Source: Anaspis maculata
Taxonomy: Eukaryota; Arthropoda; Insecta; Coleoptera; Scraptiidae
Assembly (NCBI GenBank): GCA_949128115.1
Contig: OX421966.1
Coordinates: 68,383,416-68,447,415 of the forward strand
Reading direction: 5' to 3'
DNA: 64,000 bases
In this document: positions 34,346 through 45,634 of the stretch, one piece after another
Position numbering within the stretch: the first letter of the stretch is position 1
How the letters are laid out: each line of letters opens with the position of its first letter
Position numbers and translations under genes: made by a program
Notes under the pieces: model-generated
Told to the model about the DNA's origin: nothing
What the model saw: the letters and a program-made list of their open reading frames with translations, nothing else
Database searches by the model: none

Positions 34346-34939
34346 TACAGGGTGTTTCAGTGACTTTGCATGATACTTTGGGAGGTGATTCCTCTCAGAA
34401 AAATAAGTCGAAATGTAAGATTGAAATTTATTCCTCAAGTCCTCCCTGAGGGAGTTACAGCCCCTCAATGGTGCAAAGTGCAACAAAGTTTTCAATTATT
34501 TGCTCAAGAACTGTCAAATATACGAGCTTCAAACTTGATATTTACGATAGACTCGCTCAATCCAAAACTTCCATTCTTCTTGCATTTTTTCTGTAGAATG
34601 CACCATTCTGAAGTAAAAGTGAAAATACACAAACGTGTCTAGAGCAATTTTCAACATAATCCCAATCTCCTCTAATTTCACTACCACTAGTTAGATTTGT
34701 TTAAAACTTTGCATTTACATTTGCACCATTGAGAAACTTCACTAGACTAAATTTAAAAGTTCCTACCTCTGACGGCTTTCCAGCAAATAATTGAAAACTT
34801 TGTTTTACTGCGTACCTTTGAGGGGCTGTAACTCCCTTAGGAATCACTTGAGGGAAAAATGTTGTTCCCACTTTTCGACTTATTTTCTTGAGAGAAATCA
34901 CCTCGCGAAGTATTATGCAAAGTCACCGAAACACCTGTA
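34346..34939. mobile_element. 594-bp palindrome with TACAGGGTGTTTC ends
   Basis: TACAGGGTGTTTCAGTGACT at 34346 is mirrored at the right end, where one G is lost (ACACCTGTA). Inward, AAATAAGTCGAAA, GAGGGAGTTACAGCCCCTC and AAAGTTTTCAATTATTTGCT are mirrored. The loop is about 34520-34770. It belongs to the CAGGGTG-ended group of this window. Confidence 0.8.
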
Positions 34940-35764
34940 TTTAGCCAACATTTGTATATCCCTAATTGTTCTATACCGAGCCTCACTGGTCCATAAGAAG
35001 TCTTCGTTCTTCCTTGTCACACTTACTATAAATATCATAACATCAAGTGAAGTGAGAGAATGTTTCTTCGTGAGAAAGTTCAACTCACGAGCCCTTTGGT
35101 AGTACGGAAGGGCACAAGATTTGAGCTAAAACGTCTACGTGGATGATATTGTCGCTAATTATTATGCTGTATTATAAATACAGTGTTTTTTTTTGTGACG
35201 ATGCATCGCAGTTCGAAAACACCCTGTAAACATTTCAGAAAATCCGATTGTTATCAGCCAAGGGCGCGTAAACGAATATTTGCGCGTTTGATGCCATAAT
35301 GCAGCGATAGCACTAATGGATTTCCATCATTTGTCTTCGCGCCGAGTGACAGACGGAGGGTTGATGTCACTTTGCCACTACTACTGCCGCTACTCTACGG
35401 CCGCGCGTCGTTGTCATCATCAAGTTGTAGTGGGCTTCGTTTCTGAATCAGGCGCAATTTTCGCATCGCAGCGGCCTGCCCCCCGCCGACTCGATTACCT
35501 CACATTGTCCGCAACGGCCCACCTCAAACGCAGATTTCCATCGATTAATTTTCTCCTCGCTATACTCTCCGCACTGCTCACCCTCTTATTCATTCTTGGA
35601 AACATCCAACTTTCGGCTTCCTCCCTTTTGCACAGCATAGCTTTCGGACATTTATTTTGCTCTTGGATTTTTGTTGCGACGATCAAGGGCGATAAAGGCT
35701 AATCTCACACGACTGACTAGATGGATTGGACATTTTTCACAATAGGACGAAATTCGGATGCGAA
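34940..35764. other. Unassigned DNA with one unrecognised 128-codon frame
   Basis: A lone CAGGGTG-type end (AAAACACCCTGTAAAC) lies near 35218-35232. The plus-strand frame at 35316-35702 is fairly long, 128 codons. Its second half is hydrophobic (INFLLAILSALLTLLFILGNI and a following segment), which would allow one or two membrane helices. I recognise no family, and a minus-strand frame overlaps it at 35495-35686. It may be chance; confidence in a gene is low. Confidence 0.2.
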
Positions 35765-35980
35765 AATAGTATATTATATACCAAGGTTGAGAAAGTATCA
35801 TTTTAGCTGAAGCGTCAGTTTAGATCCTGAAGCGCAGCTGAGGGATATAAGGCGCTGAAGCTATAATAATTTTCTCGACCGTGGTTTATATAGTATTTTT
35901 TTTACTACTAGAAAAACGCTATTCTAATCCAGGAACAGGTTAATAATGATGTACTTCACGGCTAGTAGTGAAAAAAAAAA
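35765..35980. mobile_element. About 216-bp double-hairpin element, copy A
   Basis: The first hairpin pairs ATAGTATATTATATACCAAGG with TGGTTTATATAGTATT and encloses GCTGAAGCGNCAG facing GGCGCTGAAGC. The second pairs TTTTACTACTAG with CTAGTAGTGAAAA. The right side ends in a run of A. Copy B lies at 50568-50784, with about 20 differences and the same boundaries. The function is unknown. Confidence 0.75.
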
Positions 35981-37120
35981 TTTGGCAACTACAACTGGGA
36001 ATCGACATGATAGGTACCTATAATAAGAACTGGAATGATATTCAGTTTATGTAGCAGCATTCTGTTGTGTTGTTGGAAATCAAATATTGAAGCGTCCCAT
36101 ATTCAATCTGCATTATTGAGTGCGTGTGCCCAGTGGCCTCGGGCTAGTTAGACAGTGGGTAGTGTTGGCAATATGTTACTACTGTTTACATGGTGAATAA
36201 TTTAAAGACACGGCCAAATTAATCCAGACCATCGTTTAATTAAATCAAAACTTTTGGGGCGGTTATGCGTTGGCCCCTGCATTGTTGGTAGGTAGGTACA
36301 TACATTATAGGTAAAAACTAACGGGTCAGTTTCAGTTTTCACTGTGTTGCAAACAAGTCAGAGTATTGACTTGATACCTAGACCCAGATGCCTATAATAG
36401 GTAGGTATGCATTTGCTTTTCTACAGCTTTTATATGCATATAATGACCCATTAGTTTCAAATGGAAGTTCCCTGTCATCATTATAAAACAAAACTTATTG
36501 AAAAAAATAAAAAATCCAATTTTTTTTCCAAGGTCTTATTTTCCTGTGTTGACAATAAAACGAAAATGCCCCAAATACATACCTACGGTTATGCCGTATT
36601 CAACTACCCAAAGTTTTTGAGAATTCTTTCCAGAATTGGGAAAAACAATCTTCTTCTTCAAAACGGCAAAATACTTTTGGGGAGTATTTAAGCCGTGAAT
36701 TCTTGTTGTCACCTACAGGTGACGAATTTTTAAGATTTGTTCACTAAGTCAAATAATTGATTAAGGTCGATTGAAACAATTTCACTGCCAATATTTGAAT
36801 AATATACCTTCTTGAAGTATAGGTCATTTTTTGTAACCATCAGCGCCATTTTGCCATATCATTATTGACTATGGATCATTCTCGTGATGCAAAATACTGG
36901 AAAGGCAACGTTTATTCTACAAAGATTGTTATAAAAACAAAAGACCGTTGGTTTCTATTTCGTGTGCATTTCATGTGAGCAATACAACAATACCTATATC
37001 CATATTTATTGTCCATGTGTTATATTTTGAGTAATAGTTTTGCGCAACGAAAAAATTCGGTCCAATTTTTTGGTCACTGGGCATCTTATATATCATGACA
37101 TTATGGGAACAGGACTGTTA
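35981..37120. other. Unassigned DNA
   Basis: AT-rich sequence with several TAGGTAGGTA runs (near 36290 and 36400). I see no inverted repeat or recognisable coding region. Confidence 0.4.
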
Positions 37121-38614
37121 GTCCGGGTACTAAGGGACAAATTCAAGTGAAACTCCGCACTTAGTGATAGAGTTTTGAATCTTGGCACACAAGTTCTTTG
37201 AATGATTCTCAACAAACCTGGATGTGGGGGCAGACTTGACAGGTGGCGTATACAGGGTGGAAAATAAAGTTGAAAAATCAAAAAATTGTACCTGAAGAAC
37301 CAGAAGTGCTGGAGTTTTGAAAATCACCACATTTAGGTGTATTTCAAAGTTCATGAAGCTCCCCTAAACAGTTTCGAAATATCTTGTTTTTTCTCTGGGA
37401 TATTTCGAAAAACTTAAAAATGCTCGAAAAAACGAATGGAGCACAACTTTCTCATTAGTGGACGTAACGACTTGAAACTTCCTCCAGATTGAGGCCAACA
37501 AATTTCTGATCACGTTGCCCATAAATCAGCAAATTTTGAGGATTTTGAGGCGAAATTTGGTATTTTCACAATGTGTGGCGTTAGAAATAGAATAAGATCA
37601 GGAGCCAATTTCTACGCCTCCTATTTTTAGAAATACGATAGTCAATTCTTTGTTGTCTCCACGGCGGCCATTTTGAATTTCCTGTGACTGAATATTTCAA
37701 AACGTGGTCGGCAATTGTAAAGGAGACTACATTGGACCATTCTATACAGAAAAAGAAATTCTGAAACAGGAACCTTTCTCAATGGAGTGAAGAGGACTAT
37801 GAAATTTTCATTTTTGTTAAAAAGTGTAATATTTTATTTCGTCGACGTCGCTCACAAAAAATTTTTGAACTGATTGATGAATTTTGGCACAAGATCTCGG
37901 AAAAGATGGAGGTTTGAATTTCTGATTGTATTCCACTTCTGCAAGTACCACGTCACCCGTCATCCACACTGAAAATGTGTAAAACCAAAGAAAACTATAG
38001 ATTTACAGATTTCAACTCTGATTTTAATTCACGTAAAAATCACTACTTTCTCTTGCAGAATGTCTCTTTCTGTATGTGATGGTCCAATATAGTCTCTTCC
38101 ACAATTGCCGACCACGTTCTGGAATATTCAATTGGAAGAAAATTCAAAATGGCCGCCGTGAAGTAAACAAAATTTGACTACCGTATTTTTGAAAATAGGA
38201 GGCCTAGAAATTATCTTCTGGTCTTATTTCATTTCTCACGTCACACATGGTAGAGATACCAAGTTGCACCTTGAAATCTTCAAAATTTGCTGATTTATGG
38301 GCAAAAAGTTGTTTTCCCGAGCATTTTTACGTTTTTCAAAATATCTCATGAAAGAAACAAGATATTGAAAAACTGCTTTGGACAGCTCCATAAGCAATTA
38401 ATTACACATATATATGGTGATCTACAAGACTCCAGCACTTTTGGTTCTCTTCAGATAGAATTTTTCAATTTTTCAACTTTATTTTTCACCCTGTATACGC
38501 TACCTGTCAAGTCTGCCCCACATCCAAGTTTGTTGAGAATAAATCAAGGAACATGTGTGTCAAGCTTCAAAACTTTATCACCAAGTGCAGAGTTTTTTCC
38601 CTTAGTACCTGGAC
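37121..38614. mobile_element. 1.5-kb palindrome with internal TACAGGGTGG motifs
   Basis: The outer ends GTCCGGGTACTAAGGG (37121) and CCCTTAGTACCTGGAC (38614) are inverted copies, each flanked by TA. About 130 bp inside each end is an inverted TACAGGGTGGAAAATAAAG (37251 and 38495). Pairing continues inward through CTCCAGCACTT..GGTTCTTC, AAATATCTTG, CAAAATTTGCTGATTTATGG and GGCGGCCATTTTGAATTT. The loop is about 37780-38080. No transposase is seen. The right end abuts the next palindrome. Confidence 0.75.
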
Positions 38615-38616
38615 TA

Positions 38617-39674
38617 TACAGGGTGGTCCGACTTTTATGTCATTAAATTCAAGGATCGATAGAGAATGAAAAATGAAGGGGACTTTTTCCAGAAAACATA
38701 TCTGAGAAATGCCTTATAACAGAGATACAGCCCTTCAAAGTTGGAAATGAATCATCGTTTTTTCCGCATAACTTTTGAACCGTTCAACCGATTTGATTCA
38801 AAATAGAACCAAAGGTTTTACTGAAACTATCCCCTGTCGAACAATCGTAACATGTTCCATAAAAAAGTTCCAGGGGCGTTGACATTAGGGGATGTCCCTA
38901 CTTTTACCCCCGTATTTTTCACACCCATAGTTATTTTTGGAAACTGTTTATAATTTTGAGTTCTACGTTCAATTCAGAAGAAAAAGTCACCTTTGCAAAA
39001 TTTTGATTGGGGGCTTCGTTTAGGAGATATTTGAGTTTGAGACTCTGGAAAACATCCAGAAATCGCCACTTTCCAGAGCCCAAATTGTTTTTTTTCTGAA
39101 AATTTCTCGTGTTTTGGAAAAAATGGTGGTTCATCAACTTAGAAATTCTAGAAAACCTATTTCAGCTGAGAAATCATTAGTTTTTTAGATTTTAATTTCT
39201 AGACCTTTGAAAGTTGTGCTTCTGAGATGTTTTCCAAACATTCAAACCTGAATATCTCCCAAACAAAGCCTCTAATCAAAATTTTGCAATCGTGATTTTT
39301 TCTTCAAAATTGAACGTGGAATTCAAAATTATGATTACAATCCAGTTTCCCAAAAATAACTAGAGGAATAAAAAATAGGGGGGAAAAGTAGGGACACCCC
39401 CTAATGTCTACGCCCCTGAAACTTTTTTATGAAACATGTTATTATGATTGTTCGACAGGGGATAATTTCAGTAAACCTTTGGTTCTATCTTGAATCAAAT
39501 CGGTTAAACGGTTCAAAAGTTATGCGGAAAAAATGATTATTTATTTCCAACTTTGAAGGGCTGTATCTCTGTTATTAGGCATTTCTCAAATATGTTTTCA
39601 GGGGAAAGTCCACTTCATTTTCCATTCTCTATCGATCCCTAAATTTAATGACATAAAAGTCGGACCACCCTGTA
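38617..39674. mobile_element. 1058-bp palindrome with TACAGGGTGGTCCGAC ends
   Basis: TACAGGGTGGTCCGACTTTT at 38617 is mirrored at 39655-39674, and the arms match with few differences for over 250 bp (ATCGATAGAGAATG, AAACATAT.TGAGAAATGCCT, GGGCTGTATCTCTGTTAT). The inner third (about 38975-39170 and its mirror) is the same sequence as the inner arms of the element at 3421-4434. TATA flanks both ends, so either a TA or a TATA target duplication is possible. Confidence 0.8.
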
Positions 39675-41072
39675 TACCCAGCAAGGATACAATACTTCTA
39701 AATATATGAAAATGTTTTGGGAAATGACAACTGACACTCGTAACGAATTGGTACCTCTCCAACAGTTCTTGACATATAGAAGATGATTAACAGAAACGCC
39801 TCCCAGAAACTCATAGACACAAGTGTAATCATTGATTGTTTTTTTCTTGAAACTTACGTCATAAGGTATATGATTTTAATGTTGCACCCTGTAAGTGATG
39901 TACCATTAAAAAATTTTGTGGACAGATTCGAAACCTGCGTAAAAAATCATGTGAGAACCGTTTTCCGTTCCTAAAATTATGCCAAAGGAAGTCTGCAGGA
40001 GGAGGTAAATTTTGGCCTTTTTTGAAAATTTCAAACTTATTGTCTTATGGACCGAGAGCCTCCAAAAATTTTGTCTTATGACCCGATTTTTGATTAAGGG
40101 GATGTTCCCACACAAAAGTCCGTTGGTTTCATTTATGTACTTCATGACATGAATTTTTGACATTTTTCGACAATTGACAAGCCTATACCAGCCAAAAGCC
40201 CCCGGTCTGACATGTAAGGCAAAGAAATTTCCAACAACCTTATCAACGCACATTAGACCTACAGGGTTGAAATCATGTATTTTATGACGTAAGTTTTGAG
40301 GCACCAGCTCCCTGTCCAACAGCTTTGTCAACTGTTGTGTCGTGGTACTCGTGGTTGTTATATTCATTTTGACATTTGTAGAATTTGTTATACAATCATT
40401 CAAAATCGTATTGCACTGATTTTTTGTACCCTTTTATCATTTATTCAGTCTCCTTCAATTTACTTCTCTATACCTTCCAAAATTGGTCATTCTATGATAT
40501 TCAACTGCTTACACTTTTTATTGTTCCCCGAAGAAGCCAGAATGTTTTCTTCAACCTGCGTCTGCGCTATTAGACCCAATACAGAGAAAAATAATTCCAA
40601 GAAAAAAATACTGTCACGAAACATAATGTAAAAAAAAGCTCCCATTTATTTAGTTTATGGCATGAAAGAAAAACCGTTGTATGCATTCCCATTCAAAGTC
40701 AACTTCAACACTCTGTGACGTCAAGTAGATTGATCATATGAATGAGCTTTCGCTTATAATACTAACTTGTTCAATATCCAGCCTTACCAAAAGAACACAA
40801 TTTTGAAAATTCAACCCAAATGACCGGAGTTTTTCTTCAACCCCACCCTCTAATCTAAGGGCCGTTGTGGAAGATCAGCCTCTTGGGCCACCAGGAAAGC
40901 TGAACGACGGCCCTGGGGTTTTGCCTAAGTTTCTTAATAATTTTGTAAATACACATTGTAAATATTTTTTCTGGCGAAATAAAAAAAATACTATACTATA
41001 CTATACTAATCAAGAGTTAGAGGGAAATATTGGGCTGAAATTCATAATTCGACAAAAAAGAACATACAGCAA
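39675..41072. other. Unassigned DNA with two outward-facing CAGGG ends
   Basis: At 39849-39893 and 40255-40290 lie inverted copies of an end sequence with TTATGACGTAAGTTT next to CAGGGT. They point outward, so they are a pair of element remnants rather than one element. The minus-strand frame at 39906-40403 (165 codons) spans the right copy; it is listed as rejected. An ACTAT microsatellite lies at about 40989-41008. Confidence 0.45.
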
Positions 41073-42095
41073 CTATGCAGGGTGTTTAATTTTTGCGCTA
41101 TAACAAAAACAAAGATTTTTTTCAATGAAATGCCCCACTTTTGATTTCATTTTCTTGTTCAGCTTTTCAAGCTCTATTACAAGTGTATTTTTTTTTCAAT
41201 TTGCGGCAGTGCTACCAACTGAAAATAAGGAATTGAAATTTTTTGTAATTTCAAGGTTCTTTTTGAAAAATTGTAGAGGCCTCATTTTTTGAGATCAAGG
41301 AATGAAATTTGGCATAACGGTAGTCGAATAGAAGCTGAATAACTTCATGACAAAAAACTTAAGGTTCAATCATACAGGGTGTGCAAATTTTTTTAAATGC
41401 CATAAATCATTTTTTTCAAATGGAATGCCCCATATTTTATCTCAACATTCGATAGCTTTTTTTTTTCCTCTTCCATTTTTACTGGAGATATCCTACCCCT
41501 ACATTCCATAATTTCAGAGATAATCGATAATTTTGATAAAAATTGTCGTTTATTTGGATTTTTTATGTTCTTCAGTAGGTCCTGATACAGAAAATCATGT
41601 GTCAAAATGAACGCCTCTCTCAATTTGACAGTTTGAAGGTTTGTGAAGTCGAGAGAACCGCTTTAGTAAGCTCAATTTGAATTTTCTTTTTTCCATCGGG
41701 CAACGAAATTCTTTTTGAGGTATTTTATTCAGATTGGAATTTAGCGCAGCTATTCAATAGAAAAAACTTGTTCTTAGCATCAGACCAAGCAAAATGTGTG
41801 AATCAGACATTTGTTGATGACCACTATGGCCTGCCCGGCGTGAAAATTTTGAATAAATAATACTTCTTATCGACATTATCGATTATCTCGGAAATTATCA
41901 CCTTTAGGGGTAGGGTACCCTCGGTAAAAATGAAAGAGGAGAAAAAAGCTGTCGAATGGATTTGAAAAAAATTGCTTATGGCATTTTGAAATTTGCGAAG
42001 TTCGAAAAAAATTCTGAACAGAACACCCTGTATCACTGATTCTGAAGTTTTTTGTCACGAAATCATTCATCTTCTATTCGACTATTTCGAAGAAA
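41073..42095. mobile_element. Palindrome with doubled CAGGGTG end modules, right side truncated
   Basis: The left arm contains two related modules in tandem. One starts GCAGGGTGTTTAATTTTTG at about 41077, the other TACAGGGTGTGCAAATTTTT at 41373. In each, the motif TTTTTTTCAA.TG.AATGCCCCA follows. The inner module is mirrored at the right (ending CACCCTGTA at 42032), and pairing extends outward over a further 60 bp (GTCGAATAGAAG.TGAAT near 41325 and its complement near 42085). The outer module has no right-hand mirror, so the right side is truncated. The same family occurs at 62890-64000. Confidence 0.75.
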
Positions 42096-45000
42096 TTGGA
42101 CCAGGACCCATTTTCCATAAGAATCGTACCTACACGGTCCTTTTTATGCTTTGTATTCTTCCCGATCTCCGCTATTTTCCATTCCTGCATTTTTGCGTAC
42201 AGGTCGCAAGAATCCCGAACGGAATTAAAACGTCCGTTGAGTTGTGCCAGCCGCGGCACAATGCTCCCTTAATTGTATAATTCGCGCGCACAACCACAAA
42301 TTATACCAGTTCGATAGAAAAAAACGCACATAGGTAGGAATTATCGCCGAAGGGGTAAAATCTGAATTTAAACCTTTCAGCCCATACCTACCTGATCTTG
42401 TCATATGTGTGTCAAAGAAAGGGTTCCCATTCACACCTATCACCCGGGCATTATTATTTAAAAGGCTTGATGATGGTTGCACGGTGGTTAAGTTCCGGGT
42501 TGTGTGTGTGTGTGTGTGGGTAATAGGTAGGTGCGCAGGTATAACAGGTAACGTCTCCCGATTCGGGGATTTTTATGCGTTTTTAACAAGATTCCGATAA
42601 AAGGGTGAAGAATAATGGTGCGGCTAGATGCAGAAAAACTCGTATAAGCGCGCGTTTCAACCCTTGAAACGGAACTGACCGTGTGAAATTCATATAAATG
42701 TATTTTTTTTTTCGGGCGCACACGGGGAATCCAACAAACGGGTTGATTTCTTTATTATCAGATTTGTGCATGATACCTGTGCGTTTTGATGATGAAAGGC
42801 GTGAAACCGGCGATGATACGCAAAAATTGCCGTGCGAGTGTGTGAAGATGGGGTAAAATAGGGTGGAATTTATTATCTTTGCAGATGTGCGAGAGGGTTT
42901 GGGTTCATCAATCTCGACCTAATTCAGCTGAAACTCGAAGCAAAAACATGGGAGCGAAATGATTCTAGTAGTCTCAAAAGTCTTGCACGCCACAATGAAC
43001 TCGGAAGTATTGGAAGCTGAGAAAAGATTAAGCCTCATTTGAAGTTCCTTAAGGGAACTTTCAGACATCTGAGGCGTCGATGATTTTTTTGTCCACCTCT
43101 GTAGAAACTACCCCATTGAAAATCTTCCCCTTTCAAGAAGTACTCGCCTCATCAATAGACCTATTTCTTTTTCACGCCTATTTTGCCTCCTATCTCTGCT
43201 CATTGGCGGGATTTGCCTCACATTCTCCCGTAGCAACTCTGTCAGTGTCAGTGACTTTCTACTCCTCATTACCCCTGACAACAATATGTTACAATTTGTC
43301 ATCAGTTGTCAGTAGAGCAGAGCCAAAGTGTGGAGCAAAAGTCTTGCCATGATGCCAACCTACAGACTCGACAACGCGCGCTTCACTTGTATTGTTTATA
43401 AGTGTAAGTATCAAATGACGGGGAACCAGCGTGAAAAAGGGTTGAAGTATAGTGCGGAAGGATATTTTGAAGACGTACTTGTGAATAACCTGAAGGTAGA
43501 AGTGAAGTGCTACAGGATCCAGAAAAAGGAACAAGCTCCTCAAGAAAATGTTCGGAACAGCATTTGTTTTCAGTGTCCTCTTTGTACCAATCAATCACTG
43601 ATGAATAGAAATCTTCCGCTCTGAAGTGCTCCGTGAGAGAGCGAAATATTGAGGTTTTGTTGTGAAGTTACAGTAATCGACAAATAGGAAGGTGAGGTAG
43701 CATTCCCAGCACTTTGAACGGTGATTTGGACGCCCCCTTTTTGACCTTTAGCCCAGGCTTTTTAGCATTTAACATGAAACAAATTAATCCACGTGCAATC
43801 TTTACGGTATCGTACCCACTTAACCTTACTAAACAACATACTAAAAGTCCCCAACTTTCCTCCGTGTGCGTCATAATTTTTGAGGGGAGGGGGGTCAAAA
43901 TTTTCATTAAAAAAATTCTAGGACAAGAGTAATCTAGTCATTGGCTTCAAATTTATTATATTTGGATACAGTGGGATATAAGTGAAACTTATTGACAAAC
44001 TAGATGTCTATGGTTCCCGTGAGGGGAGCTCGGGAGGGGGGCAATTGGTGACCTATGCAAGAAATTTGGTTCTCAATAATATTGAGACAATACTGGCATG
44101 TTGGGTATCGTTTCCTACTGAATCTGACCTTGCAAATCCGATTATGACATTTAAATTCAGTTTGAAAAATCTTTTGAGCAATTTTTGGCAGAAAAACGTG
44201 ATTTTGGGACCAAAATAAAGCCGGTTTTTCAATTTGGGTTATTTTTGCGTTTGATGCATTAATCATTTGAATTTGAGATTGGGTGAATTATATGGACTTT
44301 TCTGCATGAGACTATCATATCATAAACGCGACGTAAGTGGTTACAAGGTGAGACAAATAATTTATTGAAAAAAATGTCGAAGTCCTAAATGTCACTCAAA
44401 AATATCTCCGCGCAGTTGGAAAAAATGTATTGTAGCTGTAATATGGATTTGATTCCATCTTTCAAGGTTTCTTCTTGTAGCCAAAACAATTCTCTAGCTT
44501 CCGAAAAAAGAACACTCTACATTAAAATAATAATAATATAACAACAGCAACTTTCCCGCGGGTATAGCCACATTTTTCAGTTTCAAGCTGGCTTACACCG
44601 AACATCAAACCAACTTGATTTTATAGTATTCAAGAAATGATTATCATGTCGAATGCCTGATGTAAATGCGTGAAATAGTTGCAGTTATCGATTCTATTCG
44701 AAATTTTGAACATTGATGTGTTTAACGTGAAAATATCGTAAATTGAAAATTCTCAATTTTCTAGAGCAAATTATCATTTTTTTCAAATCAAAAATGCTCA
44801 CAATCTTTCCAAAACAGAGCTTCAGCATTGTATTTACATATTAATAATGTATTGGGAGTCTAGCACAGCACAGGAAGATTTTTATAGCCATGCTCTGCAA
44901 AAAATATCAAATTATTATTATTATAATCTCAAGTTCACTAGTAGTCAAAAAAAATCGCATTTAGCTTACCATCCGTACTCTTAGCTTATTTTGTCCAATA

Positions 45001-45403
45001 TATTAGTTTCGTTAAAACTCGTCTGTTGATTCCCAAACAATAAATCGATAGTTACGTCGAATACCTGCCGATAGTACCTATACCCATCTAAAATAATAGC
45101 TAAGTTATCTAGCACCTAAAGGGACTAAATACATAAGTTTATAAAAATAACAGATCGTCCTTAGGGTCATACTCAACAAGGTGGGGTGGACTCTCACATG
45201 TTGTGCACCTACAGAACTTACTTACACATCTGCGAACAAGACAAGGAAGATCGCCTGCATCTATATTTTAGACCGCAGTTCTTCTTGCAGTTGCAAGACA
45301 CTATCTTCAAAAGAGTCTCCGGAGCTGGAGGAAGATGCGTCTTGACGGGGACCAACTACACGTGAGTGCTCTCACGTAGCCAACCGTGCTGTTTGTTTAC
45401 ACC
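42096..45403. other. Unassigned DNA
   Basis: A TG microsatellite lies at 42500-42518, and the region 42400-42900 is less repetitive and CpG-richer than most. Frames at 43080-43352, 43289-43594 and 43328-43624 (90-101 codons) overlap on both strands and have no recognised motif. From 43950 to 45400 I see only AT-rich DNA without arrays. Confidence 0.4.
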
Positions 45404-45634
45404 TAGAGTACCTTAGCTATTATTATCTAGCGAAAACCCGGGGTTAATCCGAGGTCTAGGAGCCGCGATATTGCGTGAAATGACAGACACACAGACGGAC
45501 GGACGGACGAATAAATGAAATAAAATATCTTTGTTGTTCGTCTATCCAGAGTACCTACCTAAGATATCATCTAGCAAAAACCCAAGCGCAATCCGAAGTT
45601 TAGTAGCTGAGATATTGCCGGACACTGCAGACGG
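45404..45634. repeat. Two tandem copies of an AGAGTACCT...GAGATATTGC segment
   Basis: A segment of about 85 bp at 45404-45489 recurs at 45549-45634, a spacing of 145 bp. Shared phrases are AGAGTACCT, ATCTAGC.AAAACCC, AATCCGA and GATATTGC. A short GGAC run (45493-45507) lies between them. Confidence 0.6.

Noticed and set aside
35316..35702. 128-codon frame with a hydrophobic second half
   Set aside because: A membrane protein is possible, but no family, splice context or conservation can be shown, and another frame overlaps it on the opposite strand.
39906..40403. 165-codon minus-strand open frame, the longest unexplained one
   Set aside because: It runs through a CAGGG-type element end at 40255-40290 that also occurs inverted at 39849-39893, shows no domain I know, and lies in AT-rich DNA. 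Its length is mildly unusual for chance, so a protein search would be worth one query, but I cannot support a gene.
43289..43624. Overlapping frames of about 100 codons on both strands
   Set aside because: Neither shows a recognisable motif, and overlap on both strands argues for chance.
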